NCBI RefSeq assembly: GCF_000364605.1
Contig: NZ_KB822581.1
Location: forward strand, 1-64,000
From: Nocardioides sp. Iso805N
Lineage (GTDB): Bacteria; Actinomycetota; Actinomycetes; Propionibacteriales; Nocardioidaceae
Direction of reading: 5' to 3'
Length of the DNA: 64,000 nucleotides
A program made the position numbers and the translations under genes. This document shows, piece by piece, positions 41,732-50,560 of the stretch; the stretch's first letter is position 1; every line of letters begins with the position of its first letter. The notes below the pieces were generated by a model, which saw only the letters and a program-made list of their open reading frames with translations, was not told where the DNA came from and ran no database searches.

Positions 41732-41956
41732 ATGACAGACATCGTGATCCGCGTGCGGTTCACCAGCGGCGACCACACCGACGTCCTGTACGAGGACCCG
41801 GAAGCCTCCGATGAAGACGTGGCCTTCGAACACGTTGTCCTGGCGCTGGCATCTGACGCGAACGTCCTTCGCTGCAAGCACGGGGATCGGCTGCTCGTGC
41901 TCTTCGCCCGTGGCATCGCCTCCATCGAGCTCGCACCCCGGGGCGCCATCCTCTAA
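41732..41956 (+). CDS. Small hypothetical protein
   Basis: 74 residues, acidic N-terminal half with beta-like alternation (Ile-Val-Ile-Arg-Val-Arg-Phe) and a Cys-Lys-His-Gly-Asp motif near 48. It is not a family I can name. Codon use and third-position GC look like a real gene. It stands alone between GrpB and a convergent membrane protein gene. Confidence 0.5.
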   Translation: MTDIVIRVRFTSGDHTDVLYEDPEASDEDVAFEHVVLALASDANVLRCKHGDRLLVLFARGIASIELAPRGAIL

Positions 41957-41987
41957 CCGGTCCCGGGACGCAGGGGCGCCGTGGTGG

Positions 41988-42293
41988 TTAGGCCGCTGCG
42001 CGCAGCCGATGACAGAGGCTGCGCCCCGAATCGCAGAGGATGCGTGCGATCACGACGTTGCCGAAGGCGCCTGCCGTCAGAGCCAGGATGACCATCGCTC
42101 CTTGCAATGGCGAAGGGAGCATGGCCAGGCCGAGAGCGAGGATCCACAGCGGTATGCCGCACGGTGCGCTGAGGAGCAGGCTCGCGAGCGTGTAGATCCA
42201 GTTCGAGGTGATCGCACCAAGGGTGAACAGCGCGAGCGACAGGGCCGGCAGGCCCACCGCCGCGGTCCGCCAGTGTCCCGGTAGGTGGCGCAT
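41988..42293 (-). CDS. Small integral membrane protein
   Basis: 101 residues with three to four hydrophobic segments (about 12-30, 35-52, 55-72, 75-90) and a basic C-terminus. No recognisable family. ATG start; about 130 bp separate it from the DUF3099 gene. Confidence 0.5.
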   Translation of the reverse strand: MRHLPGHWRTAAVGLPALSLALFTLGAITSNWIYTLASLLLSAPCGIPLWILALGLAMLPSPLQGAMVILALTAGAFGNVVIARILCDSGRSLCHRLRAAA

Positions 42294-42423
42294 GCGGGAA
42301 GTCTCCCACTCGGCGGTCCAGCTGACTAACGAGGCTTGATCGCGCGGGGCTCGGACGATGCAGGTGAAGCACGCTTGCTCTCGTGCGGCGGGGCGATCGC
42401 CAGGCCGACTTCAGCGGTGTTCG

Positions 42424-42663
42424 TCAGTGGTCCTCGCTCCAGTTGGCGATGATGACCGCAATCGGGGGGAGTACCGCGGCGACGACCGACATCACCACGG
42501 CCGCAGTCGTCGACCACAGCCGAACGACGTTCCACGCCAGCACGATCAGTGCCACGCACGTGCCCATCAGCGCGACGTACCAGCGCCGACGCCGGCGAAG
42601 GCGCTCGCTCTGCGCTCGCCGTACGTCGGTGACGTTGAAAGGCCGGCGGTCTCTTCTCATCAC
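42424..42663 (-). CDS. DUF3099-like membrane protein
   Basis: 79 residues: a basic cytoplasmic start with Val-Thr-Asp-Val-Arg-Arg-Ala-Gln-Ser-Glu and an Arg-rich block, then two helices (about 30-48 and 52-72). This matches DUF3099, a small actinobacterial membrane family of unknown function. Both a GTG and an adjacent ATG can start it. Confidence 0.7.
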   Translation of the reverse strand: MMRRDRRPFNVTDVRRAQSERLRRRRRWYVALMGTCVALIVLAWNVVRLWSTTAAVVMSVVAAVLPPIAVIIANWSEDH

Positions 42664-42734
42664 TGATCACGATGGCACGGATGCCGGAGGAGGAAGAAGG
42701 GAGTGAAGATCCGACCACGGCGAAGCGATGTGGC

Positions 42735-43997
42735 TCAGCCGGCGGGCGAGTCGGCGAAGGTGCTCACGAACGGCATCGCCCAGCCGAATGCGGCAGCCGC
42801 GGCGCCGTCAAGGTCCGGTGCCCGCCGAGTGGTCCGGCCACGTGCGATATCGGCTTGGTACGCCGTCACCTCCGCGACCATCGCCCCGACCGGCCCGGTC
42901 TTGTGGAATGCCGCGTCCGACACCGCAGCGGGCAGGTCGAAGGAAGCCGCGACCTCGTCGAGGGGGATTCCGAGCAGCAGGTCGAGGGCGGAGAGCAGCC
43001 CGGCGGTGAAGGCGAACGCCGGATCGCCGAGCCCTCGAGACCGGGCGAGCAGCTCGCAGGTGCGGGCACGCACGAGCGCTGTGGCCAGTGCGTCGGTGCT
43101 GGTGCCCGGCCGTCCGGAGAGCAGGGTGAGGGCGACCCACTGCTTGACGCGGACAGTGCCGAGCATCATGAGCGCCTCGCGCAGGGTCTGCAGCTCACGG
43201 CGCAGCCCGTGGCCGGCGCCGAGTGCGGCGAGCTGGAGTACCTGGACCACCAGCCCAGGCTCGCGACGGAGCAGCCGCTCGAAGTCGTCGAAGTCGATGT
43301 CCTCGGTCAACATCGTCGCGGCGAGCTCGACGTGGGCGGCAACCGACGAGGGCAGGGACGAGGAGCGCACCACCTCCGGTCGCTCGATCGCGTACCCCTG
43401 GAAGTAATCGAAGCCCGCAGCCCGGGCCCAGGCGACCTCGTCGTCGGTCTCGAGCTTCTCGGCGAGCAGCCGGACGCCGTACGGCGCGCAGCGGCGGGCC
43501 AAGGCCTCGACCTCTTCACGGGTCCCGGCGCGGACGTCGAGCTTCACGATGGAGGCGAGCTCGAGCAGCCGCTCTGCGCCCTCGATCCAGACGAAGTCGT
43601 CGAGCGCGAGCTGGTAGCCCCGCGCCACCAGCGCCGCACAGCCCGCGACCACCTCGTCGTCGACGGCGACGGTCTCCAGAACCTCGATGACCGTGCGGTG
43701 CGACGGGAGGGCGACCGGGGTCTCTCCGGTGAGCACGCCACGCTCGGCGTTGCAGAAGACGATCTTGTCGCCGACCAGCTGGCCGACCCCGATGGTCAGT
43801 GCGCCCAGAACCACGTCGGCGGTCATCTGCTCCCCGGAGGGGAGGGGAGCACCGTCCAGGAGCGGTCGGTAGAGGAGCTCGTAGCCGATCACGTGGCCGT
43901 CGCGGTCGACGACCGCTTGACGACCGACGGCGACCGCGGGGGGCGTCATGGCGCCCCGCTGCTCGACGTCACTCACCACCTTCGGCAGAGCGGTCAT
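42735..43997 (-). CDS. EAL-HDOD (YuxH/CdgR-type) signalling protein
   Basis: 420 residues: an N-terminal EAL-like domain (about 20-220) and a C-terminal HDOD domain (about 220-410). The catalytic Glu-Ala-Leu motif is replaced by Tyr-Glu-Leu-Leu-Tyr-Arg-Pro, so c-di-GMP hydrolysis is doubtful and a binding role more likely. The Phe-Asp-Tyr-Phe-Gln-Gly-Tyr stretch near 205 is typical of EAL domains. Such proteins often affect motility. ATG at 43997 is chosen because homology starts soon after. Confidence 0.85.
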   Translation of the reverse strand: MTALPKVVSDVEQRGAMTPPAVAVGRQAVVDRDGHVIGYELLYRPLLDGAPLPSGEQMTADVVLGALTIGVGQLVGDKIVFCNAERGVLTGETPVALPSHRTVIEVLETVAVDDEVVAGCAALVARGYQLALDDFVWIEGAERLLELASIVKLDVRAGTREEVEALARRCAPYGVRLLAEKLETDDEVAWARAAGFDYFQGYAIERPEVVRSSSLPSSVAAHVELAATMLTEDIDFDDFERLLRREPGLVVQVLQLAALGAGHGLRRELQTLREALMMLGTVRVKQWVALTLLSGRPGTSTDALATALVRARTCELLARSRGLGDPAFAFTAGLLSALDLLLGIPLDEVAASFDLPAAVSDAAFHKTGPVGAMVAEVTAYQADIARGRTTRRAPDLDGAAAAAFGWAMPFVSTFADSPAG

Positions 43998-44158
43998 GAG
44001 GCGGCTATTTCTTCCCGGGCCAGGTTGGTTCAGCGGCCAGGTCGAACTGCCAGCCGCGCATGTACGTCGCGGCAAGGGTCGCATGTTCTCCGCGCCTGCG
44101 CGGCGGAATGACGGGGCCCGCTGCGTTTCAGCCAGGTGGTCAGATCGCTAGCACGGTG

Positions 44159-44602
44159 CTACCAGTTCTTGACCGGTAGACGCTGGCCGTCTTTCGCGCC
44201 GCCGCACAGGACGACGAGCCAGTCGACGAAGGGCCAGATGAAGAGCGTCAACCAACCGAACAGCAGCATGCAGACGCCGAGCGCGATGTTGCCCAAGTAG
44301 AACCGGTGGACGCCGAGAACGCCGAGGAAGAAGCCGAGGATGCTGGCCAGTCCGCGGCTCTTGGGAGATGTGCCGGGCGCGACGACCGTGCCGAAGTCTG
44401 TCTTCGTGCCACTCGCCGTCACCGCAGCGGCGGCAGGCATAGCAGGGGTGACGACATAATTATTGCCGTCGCGGTAGACATTGACGTGCTGGCCGATGGT
44501 GGGATTCGCGAACCGAATCAATCCGATGGGGACGGCGATGACGGCACCGTCATCGGTTCCTACGCGTAGCTCGGTGCCGTCGACGCCGATGATCTCTGCC
44601 AT
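44159..44602 (-). CDS. TM2 domain membrane protein
   Basis: 147 residues. An N-terminal soluble part (1-80) is followed by a TM2 domain: Leu-Gly-Phe-Phe-Leu-Gly-Val-Leu-Gly-Val-His-Arg-Phe-Tyr-Leu-Gly-Asn and a second helix with Leu-Phe-Ile-Trp-Pro-Phe-Val-Asp. Function is unknown. The ATG is preceded by GGAGGGG. The N-terminal part has short beta-like stretches (Asp-Gly-Ala-Val-Ile-Ala-Val-Pro) that I cannot assign. Confidence 0.85.
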   Translation of the reverse strand: MAEIIGVDGTELRVGTDDGAVIAVPIGLIRFANPTIGQHVNVYRDGNNYVVTPAMPAAAAVTASGTKTDFGTVVAPGTSPKSRGLASILGFFLGVLGVHRFYLGNIALGVCMLLFGWLTLFIWPFVDWLVVLCGGAKDGQRLPVKNW

Positions 44603-44827
44603 TGAAATGCCCCTCCACATGGTTCGAACGCGGACCGCGCAACGCAGCCTGAATGAGATTCGGCTGACTGCCAAGAAGATGTCACACAGCGGAACGTGCC
44701 GGATGTGGTTTCGGCAGATTGCCGAACCGGTCCAGAGGGGCGGCCGTTGCCGTGGTCGCGGTGGACAAGGCACGACCAATCCCGCCACGGATCGAGACAC
44801 ATTCCAAGTCGCAGAGCAGCTCTGCGA

Positions 44828-45694
44828 TCAGGGCCTCGCAAGGAATTCCGACACCGCCCGGGCGACCTCGTCGGGTGCCTCCTCCGCTTGGTGGTGGCCC
44901 GAGTCGATCACCCGGTGCTGGATCGGCAGCTCGAGCCACGGCTGCCAGATCGCGACCGGGTCGCCCTGGATGTCCAGGTCGTCGCGGGCCGACTCGAGAA
45001 GCAGCGTGGGGCAGAGGACACGTCGTTTGGCCAGGCGGTCGGCCTCATCGTGGTCGCGGTCGATGCCCAGACCCGCCCGGTAGTCCTCGCACATCCCATG
45101 GACGACGCCCGGGTTGCGCAGCGCGGCCCAGACATCGGCGTGGTTGGCCGCACCCATGGCCTCCGGTGGCGGCGTGGAGTACCAGGCACCTGGGTCGGCG
45201 TTGATGAACCGTTCCGCCGGCTTGTCGACCTGCCCTAGGAACCACCAGTGCCACCATGCCCGGGCGAACCGGGCATCGGTCCGTTCGAGGTGCTCGATGA
45301 CGGGAAGCCCGTCCATGACGACGAGGTGCGAGACGCGATGCGGGTGGTCCATCGCCGTGCGGAAGGCGACCAGGGCGCCCCGGTCGTGTCCCGCAACGGC
45401 GAAGCGGTCGTGGCCGAGACGCGTCATGAGACGTGCGACGTCGCCGGCCATGGCGCGCTTGCTGGACTGGGAGTGGTCCGCCTCATCGGGAGGCAGGGTC
45501 GATTCGCCGTACCCACGTAGATCGGGGCAGACGACGGCGTGCTCGGCGTCCAGTCGCGACGCAACCTCGTGCCACGTGGTGTGTGTGCGGGGGTGGCCAT
45601 GGAGGAGGACGACCGGAGTGCCCTGGCCCCCGAAGCGCGCCCGGATGGTGACATCCCCGAGATCGATACGCTCCACGACGAAGTCATCGAACAC
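44828..45694 (-). CDS. Alpha/beta hydrolase, haloacetate dehalogenase-like
   Basis: 288 residues. Hallmarks of fluoroacetate dehalogenases are present: His-Gly-His-Pro-Arg (32-36), nucleophile Asp104 in Gly-His-Asp-Arg-Gly, Asp128, the Trp-His-Trp trio (148-150) that holds the halide in the family, and catalytic His267 in Ser-Gly-His-His-Gln-Ala-Glu-Glu. However, the second carboxylate-binding Arg (in Asp-Arg-Gly-Ala-Arg of characterised enzymes) is Leu108 here, so substrate range may differ. It may also act as an epoxide hydrolase-like enzyme. GTG start. Confidence 0.8.
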   Translation of the reverse strand: MFDDFVVERIDLGDVTIRARFGGQGTPVVLLHGHPRTHTTWHEVASRLDAEHAVVCPDLRGYGESTLPPDEADHSQSSKRAMAGDVARLMTRLGHDRFAVAGHDRGALVAFRTAMDHPHRVSHLVVMDGLPVIEHLERTDARFARAWWHWWFLGQVDKPAERFINADPGAWYSTPPPEAMGAANHADVWAALRNPGVVHGMCEDYRAGLGIDRDHDEADRLAKRRVLCPTLLLESARDDLDIQGDPVAIWQPWLELPIQHRVIDSGHHQAEEAPDEVARAVSEFLARP

Positions 45695-45714
45695 GGACCG
45701 AGCCTACGGCTCGC

Positions 45715-46002
45715 TCAGACTTCGGCGACGTCGCCCGTGTAGACCGTGAACGTCGTGCCGCAGCCCTCCGCGTGCTTGCTGGTCTCGGCCATCTCGGGGG
45801 TCGCGGCCGAGGCCTTGAAGAGGTCCACGCTGGGCCAGAACAGCTCGGCGACGAGGTACGGCGCGCCGCCCTGCGGGTGACTGAGCTGGAAGCTGCCCAG
45901 CCCGGGCACGGCCTTGACGAGGGGGATGTGCTCCTCGGTGTAGCGGCGTTCGAAGGCCTCTTTGTCGGCCGGCTCGTCGTAGACCACTGTCAGTCGGTAC
46001 AT
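45715..46002 (-). CDS. EthD family protein
   Basis: 95 residues of the EthD/dimeric alpha-beta barrel type: Leu-Thr-Val-Val-Tyr at the start, His-Ile-Pro-Leu-Val-Lys near 25-30, and Tyr-Leu-Val-Ala-Glu-Leu-Phe-Trp in the middle. Such proteins act as small dimeric enzymes or accessory factors in oxidative degradation. It lies between the hydrolase and an SRPBCC gene on the same strand, 20 and 28 bp away. Confidence 0.8.
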   Translation of the reverse strand: MYRLTVVYDEPADKEAFERRYTEEHIPLVKAVPGLGSFQLSHPQGGAPYLVAELFWPSVDLFKASAATPEMAETSKHAEGCGTTFTVYTGDVAEV

Positions 46003-46030
46003 CGGCAGTTGCCACCCTTCGGTGTCGATA

Positions 46031-46492
46031 TCAGATGAGGCGGGCCAACCGCTCGAGGGTCTGCTCCATCATCGCGGCAGGCACGACGGGGAAGTTGATC
46101 TTGCCGACGAGCTTGGGATGCAGCCCGGACCAGTCGCAGTAGGAGGTGACGCGCGTGGTGCCGTCGGTGACCGGCTCGATCAGGAAGCCGTAGACGTGAC
46201 CGATCGGCGTACGTCCCTCGCCCCCGACGGCCCACTCGACGAGGCGGTCGGGCTCGATAGCGGTGATGGTGTTCACCACGGCGTACCGACCCATCGGGAG
46301 ATCACCGAGCGGAGCCCTGTCCATCTCCATCGTGAACGTGTCGCCCACGGCAGAGACCCGAGGCGCCTCAGGAGTGGCCACGAGCATGCCGGATCCGTCG
46401 ATCTGAACATGGGCGGCGGGATCGGTGACGACGGCGTAGATCTCAGCGGGGGTGCCGTCGATCAGACGCTCGACCGAGATGCGTTGCGACAT
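46031..46492 (-). CDS. SRPBCC family protein
   Basis: 153 residues of the START/Bet v1-like ligand-binding fold, close to polyketide cyclase/dehydrase-type proteins: Ile-Ser-Val-Glu-Arg-Leu-Ile, Ile-Tyr-Ala-Val-Val-Thr-Asp-Pro, then Asp-Arg-Leu-Val-Glu-Trp and Thr-Arg-Val-Thr-Ser-Tyr-Cys-Asp-Trp-Ser. No catalytic function is implied. First gene of a possible three-gene run SRPBCC-EthD-hydrolase. Confidence 0.82.
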   Translation of the reverse strand: MSQRISVERLIDGTPAEIYAVVTDPAAHVQIDGSGMLVATPEAPRVSAVGDTFTMEMDRAPLGDLPMGRYAVVNTITAIEPDRLVEWAVGGEGRTPIGHVYGFLIEPVTDGTTRVTSYCDWSGLHPKLVGKINFPVVPAAMMEQTLERLARLI

Positions 46493-46541
46493 CAGGTCTC
46501 CTACCTGCGGTTGACGTTTCTGAGGTGCACGGTAGATCACG

Positions 46542-47885
46542 TCACCACGAGGACGAGCTGGTGAACCCGGCGAACGCCTTGGTGAAGGCGTACGGCGCTT
46601 GGGTGATCCCCGAGCAGTCGTCGGCTCCGACGCTCCCGGCGCAGGTGCCGTTGTCGCGCTGCAGCGCCCAGAAGGACAGGTTGCCGAGGTGCTTGCCGCT
46701 CGCCCACGTCCGCACGGTCGCGGCGTCGGCGAGGCTGAAGGTCTCGCCGGGGCCGAAGTCATCGATGCCAGGCATCTCGGTGACGCCGACCATCGCCCAC
46801 AGCTGCGCGCCGGTCTTCGCCGGCCAGAGGGTCTTCAGCTGCTTCTGGACGGCGGTGGCGGCGCTGATGGTGTCCTGCGCCATCTCGTGTCGCGTCCCGT
46901 CGTAGTAGTCGAAGGTCATCACGTTCACGATCCCGACGAGGACGCCGTTGGCCACCGCGGACCGCAGCAGGTAGAGGCTGTTGTCCAGCAGGCCGTAGGT
47001 GGCGACCGGGAGCGTGTACTGGACGTCGAGAGGACGGTGGGCCGCCGCGGCCCAGGCCGCGACCTTGGCGAGGGCCTGGTTGCGTCGATCGACACCGGCG
47101 CGGTCGTCCAGGGCGGCGCCTTCGATGTCGAAGTCGATGCGCTTGAGGTCGTAGAGACTGATGACCCGCTCGAGCTCGGTGGCGATCGCGTTCACGCTGG
47201 TGCAGGAGTCGGCGAGCTCGCTCAGCCTGGCTGACGCCGCGGCTCCGCCGAAGGACATGATCACGTCACCGCCGTTCGCGCGGACCTGCTTGATGCCGGC
47301 GGTGAAGACGCCGCCCTGCGTCGCCGCGCCGACGTCGCGCCACTGCAGGGTGCAGGACCCCGATCCGGCGGTCTCGAGGAAGGCGATGTCCACGTAGCGG
47401 GCGCCGGAGGCCGCCGTCGCCGCCGCGAGGTCGGTGCCGCGGTAGGACTGGAAGTACGGCGCGAACAGCTGTCGGGGCAGGCCCGATCCGTTCGTGACGG
47501 TGACGGTGTAGGAGAACCTCGCGCGCAGGGCTGCCCACGTACGCCGGCCGACCCGGCCGGTCCGGGGAAGTCGGTGGGCCTTCTGGAACGCCTTGACCGC
47601 TCGACGGGTCGACCGCCCGAAGTGGCGGTTGATCGGGGTGACCTTGAGGTAGGTCTTCAGGACCTTGGTCGCGGTGTTCGTCTGTCCGAAGCGAAGGGTC
47701 TTCTTCTCGTAGGGGGCGAAGGGGTCGACGATCCTCGTGGTGGTCGTACGGCCCGCGATCGCGGTCGCGATATCGGCACGGGCGGGCACGACGAACAGGG
47801 CCGCGATGGCGACGATGACGGTGAAGGCTGCGGCAACGACGGCGGCAAGGGGAGGAGTAGTCGTCTGGCCTGCGGTGCTGCGCAT
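46542..47885 (-). CDS. Secreted GH18 (chitinase-like) protein with peptidoglycan-binding domain
   Basis: 447 residues. An N-terminal signal/anchor (about 12-36) leads to a peptidoglycan_binding_1 domain (about 62-115) and a GH18 barrel (about 130-440). The active-site stretch is Ile-Asp-Phe-Asp-Ile-Glu-Gly, which keeps the catalytic Glu and the Asp two positions before it; the first Asp of DxxDxDxE is Lys. Ser-Phe-Gly-Gly-Ala and Val-Met-Thr-Phe-Asp-Tyr-Tyr fit family motifs. The substrate may be chitin or a peptidoglycan glycan strand. Confidence 0.87.
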   Translation of the reverse strand: MRSTAGQTTTPPLAAVVAAAFTVIVAIAALFVVPARADIATAIAGRTTTTRIVDPFAPYEKKTLRFGQTNTATKVLKTYLKVTPINRHFGRSTRRAVKAFQKAHRLPRTGRVGRRTWAALRARFSYTVTVTNGSGLPRQLFAPYFQSYRGTDLAAATAASGARYVDIAFLETAGSGSCTLQWRDVGAATQGGVFTAGIKQVRANGGDVIMSFGGAAASARLSELADSCTSVNAIATELERVISLYDLKRIDFDIEGAALDDRAGVDRRNQALAKVAAWAAAAHRPLDVQYTLPVATYGLLDNSLYLLRSAVANGVLVGIVNVMTFDYYDGTRHEMAQDTISAATAVQKQLKTLWPAKTGAQLWAMVGVTEMPGIDDFGPGETFSLADAATVRTWASGKHLGNLSFWALQRDNGTCAGSVGADDCSGITQAPYAFTKAFAGFTSSSSW

Positions 47886-48220
47886 GCTGGTCCTTGCTGT
47901 CCGGTGCCGGGGGATCGGGCGAGGCTCGCGGTCGACCTGTCGGGGGAGATCCTAGGAGCCAGCACCCTCGCCTGGGCGCGGATCCGCGGGCAGCCTATGG
48001 CCGAGGAGATGGCGAGTTGCGGGCCGGGCCACGCCCCTCCGCCGCGCCGCGACGGTTGGACGCACTCATCGCGGCACGAGCGTGTGGGTGGTGTCTGCGC
48101 TGCGACCAGGTCGATGTCGATCTCGTCCTTGGGTGGCAGGGTCGGTGATTCACGTCGATACTTTCTACGGTGCCGCTTGTGACGCTGCGCCTGTCGTTCC
48201 CGTCCGGCCGGAGGCACCCC
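47886..48220. other. Intergenic region without a recognisable gene
   Basis: This 335-bp stretch separates two divergent genes, GH18 (minus) and the reductase (plus). Open frames here are short or are extensions of the flanking genes. I see no strong hairpin or named motif; it should hold both promoters. Confidence 0.5.
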
Positions 48221-48787
48221 ATGGGCACGTTGATCTACGCCGCCAACACCTCGCTCGACGGCTACCTCGAGGACGAGACCGGCTCCTTCGACTGGTCGGT
48301 GCCTGACGAGGAGGTGCACGCGTTCTGGAATGAGCATGAGCGGCACATCGGCACGTCGCTCTACGGCCGTCGTATGTACGAGACGATGCGCATCTGGGAG
48401 AGCGACGACTGGCTTGCGAACGAACCGGCCGTTGTCCGCGAATATGCGGAGATCTGGCGCGACGCCGACAAGATCGTGTACTCATCGACGCTCGAAGTGG
48501 CGTCGACGGCGCGGACGAGAATCGAGCGGCGGTTCGAGCCCGACGTGGTTCGACGGCTGAAGGAGGAGTCCAGCTCGGACCTGAGCATCGGCGGCGCGAC
48601 CATCGGGGCGGAGGCGTTCCGGCACGGGCTCGTCGACGAGTGCGTACTGCTCCTGTGCCCGGTCCTCGTGGGCAGCGGCAAACCGGCCCTGCCCCAAGGC
48701 ATCCGCCTGGACCTTGAACTGCTGGACCACCGACGGTTCAACAACGGAGTGGTCTACGTGCGCCACCGTGTGCGGACCGCCACTTGA
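48221..48787 (+). CDS. Dihydrofolate reductase family protein (RibD C-terminal type)
   Basis: 188 residues with the fold of RibD-C/dihydrofolate reductase: Ile-Tyr-Ala-Ala-Asn-Thr-Ser-Leu-Asp-Gly-Tyr-Leu at the start, Leu-Tyr-Gly-Arg-Arg-Met-Tyr-Glu near 45-52, and Gly-Gly-Ala-Thr-Ile-Gly-Ala-Glu-Ala (nucleotide loop) near 125. Members with this sequence type are poorly characterised reductases and are not the essential folate enzyme. ATG at 48221 fits the family start. Confidence 0.85.
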   Translation: MGTLIYAANTSLDGYLEDETGSFDWSVPDEEVHAFWNEHERHIGTSLYGRRMYETMRIWESDDWLANEPAVVREYAEIWRDADKIVYSSTLEVASTARTRIERRFEPDVVRRLKEESSSDLSIGGATIGAEAFRHGLVDECVLLLCPVLVGSGKPALPQGIRLDLELLDHRRFNNGVVYVRHRVRTAT

Positions 48788-48873
48788 TACGCCGTGACAA
48801 TCCGGCTCAGGTCTAGAGCAAGGACGTTGTCGCCTGCGGAGACCCGGGGGCGCCTTCGGCTATTCCAGACTGC

Positions 48874-49335
48874 TCAGACGTGCCGCGCCGTCAGCCGGAA
48901 AGCGGGCTTGGTGCTGGCGAGCGCGAGCAGGTCGGCGTCGGATGACGTGGCGCTGATCCCCTTCGGGAAGAAGGCGCCGACCTCCCACGCCCACGCCTTG
49001 AGGTAGGCCCGGGCGGTCGCGACGTACTCCTCGGGGTCGGTGACCTCGAGTGCCGTCCACTCCTCCCGGCGCTTCCCCAGGATCGTGGCCGCCTCGCCGC
49101 CGGCGGCGCGCACGTTGCGGACCCACTCGGTCAGCCCGCGCGGGGCGTAGAGGTAGGTGGCGCCGTCGAGAGTCAGCAGGTTGACCGCCGTCTGGCGGGG
49201 CTCTCCGGACTTGCGCCCGCGCACCTCGAGTACTCGGCTGCCCTTGAGGCTCACTCCGTGATTCGTCAGCCAGCGGACGGCAGGGTTGAACACACGCTGG
49301 GTGAACCAGCCCGGCCTCGCATAGTCGGCAGCCAC
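48874..49335 (-). CDS. Nitroreductase family deazaflavin-dependent oxidoreductase
   Basis: 153 residues of the F420/deazaflavin-dependent nitroreductase (DDN-like) family. Gly-Ser-Arg-Val-Leu-Glu-Val-Arg-Gly-Arg-Lys-Ser-Gly-Glu-Pro-Arg-Gln-Thr-Ala-Val-Asn-Leu is the typical cofactor-binding region, then Tyr-Leu-Tyr-Ala-Pro-Arg-Gly. The GTG start is uncertain; the frame is open upstream but the extra part has no homology and overlaps a kinase relic on the other strand. Confidence 0.82.
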   Translation of the reverse strand: MAADYARPGWFTQRVFNPAVRWLTNHGVSLKGSRVLEVRGRKSGEPRQTAVNLLTLDGATYLYAPRGLTEWVRNVRAAGGEAATILGKRREEWTALEVTDPEEYVATARAYLKAWAWEVGAFFPKGISATSSDADLLALASTKPAFRLTARHV

Positions 49336-49451
49336 ATGTGCATCCAACCAGCGCGGTCGCCCGCGGGGAAGGGGGACTCCGCGCTCGGGTGCTGCGCCAG
49401 GGCTCCGCCGGTGAGCAGCAGTCCGTTCACGCCTGCCGGGGCACCGGTGCC

Positions 49452-49553
49452 GATCCTGCGCCTGCCGAGGTGGGCCCGAGCCTGTACCGGACCACTCAGG
49501 AAGCGCTGACCAACATCGCCAAGCACGCCGGACGTCCGCAGGGTGGCGGGTAA
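49452..49553 (+). pseudogene. Remnant of a sensor histidine kinase
   Basis: The frame reads Pro-Ala-Glu-Val-Gly-Pro-Ser-Leu-Tyr-Arg-Thr-Thr-Gln-Glu-Ala-Leu-Thr-Asn-Ile-Ala then Lys-His-Ala-Gly. That is the N-box region of a NarL-partner (HisKA_3-type) histidine kinase. Nothing kinase-like continues on either side and the frame ends 8 codons later, so only about 34 codons remain. It lies between two intact genes, indicating a decayed two-component locus. Confidence 0.75.
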
Positions 49554-49606
49554 AGATCCTGCGGCCGTGCACAGCCGCGGTGCTTCGGATCGCTAGTCTT
49601 CGGGCC

Positions 49607-50560
49607 ATGGACGCGACCGCCGATCTCGAGGGTTTCGCTGCCTCAGCGAAGAGCGTCGTCGACTACCTCCGGGCGCACAGCTGCCTCACTGACTGGTCAG
49701 TGAGCCGCATCGACGGGGTCGAGCAGGTGCACCTGCACGTCAGCGGAGATGTGCTGCTCCAGGTCGGTGACCGGGTGCCGTGGGAGGACACGTTCTGCCG
49801 CCGGATGCTGGGCGGTGCGTCACGGATCGTGCTCGACTCACAGCGCGATGCCGACTACGCCGCGTTGCCGGCCGTCGCGGACGTGCGCTCCTATGCCGGG
49901 TTCCCGATCGTGGAGGGCGACGGCTCGCTCTTCGGCACGCTGTGCGGCGTCGGCGCGGAGCCGATGCAGTCGACCGACGAGCTCGACTCCGATCTGCTCG
50001 GTCTCCTGTCCACGTTGTTGTCTCGCCAGCTGCGCCTGGTTCGGGCCGCGGCGGTCCACCGGAACTCCGCGGTCATGGCGGACGCCGCGGCGAACACCGA
50101 CGTGCTGACCGACGTGCTGAGCCGGCGCGGCTGGGACATCGTCACCGCCGATGCTGAGGCGCGCGTGGCTGCCCTGGGCGAGCACGGTGGGGTGTTGATG
50201 ATCGACCTCGACGGGCTGAAAACCATCAACGACACCAAGGGTCACCACGCCGGTGATGCGTTCCTGCGTACGGCGGGGAACGTGCTGCGTGGGGCGACCC
50301 GTCGCGGCGACTCGGTCGCGCGGCTCGGCGGCGACGAGTTCGCCGTCTACGTAGACGACGTGCCGGTAGCCGATCTGGACGTCATCGCCCGGCGCTACGC
50401 CGATGCGCTGGAGGCCGCCGGCGTCGCGGCCTCCGTCGGTGCCGCACCGGTCATCCCGACCTCGGGCCAGGGCTGCGTGTCCCGCGCCCTGGCCGATGCC
50501 GACGCACTGATGTACGAGGCCAAGGCCGCCCGCAAGACGAGATCCCTCTCGACGCTCTGA
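49607..50560 (+). CDS. GAF-GGDEF diguanylate cyclase
   Basis: 317 residues. A GAF-like sensor domain (about 10-150) is followed by a GGDEF domain (about 160-315) with the intact active site Gly-Gly-Asp-Glu-Phe (241-245). An inhibitory I-site Arg-Arg-Gly-Asp (232-235) lies exactly five residues before it, so the enzyme should make c-di-GMP under product control. No membrane segment is visible. With the EAL-HDOD protein and flagellar genes it points to c-di-GMP control of motility (inference). ATG at 49607 chosen. Confidence 0.9.
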   Translation: MDATADLEGFAASAKSVVDYLRAHSCLTDWSVSRIDGVEQVHLHVSGDVLLQVGDRVPWEDTFCRRMLGGASRIVLDSQRDADYAALPAVADVRSYAGFPIVEGDGSLFGTLCGVGAEPMQSTDELDSDLLGLLSTLLSRQLRLVRAAAVHRNSAVMADAAANTDVLTDVLSRRGWDIVTADAEARVAALGEHGGVLMIDLDGLKTINDTKGHHAGDAFLRTAGNVLRGATRRGDSVARLGGDEFAVYVDDVPVADLDVIARRYADALEAAGVAASVGAAPVIPTSGQGCVSRALADADALMYEAKAARKTRSLSTL

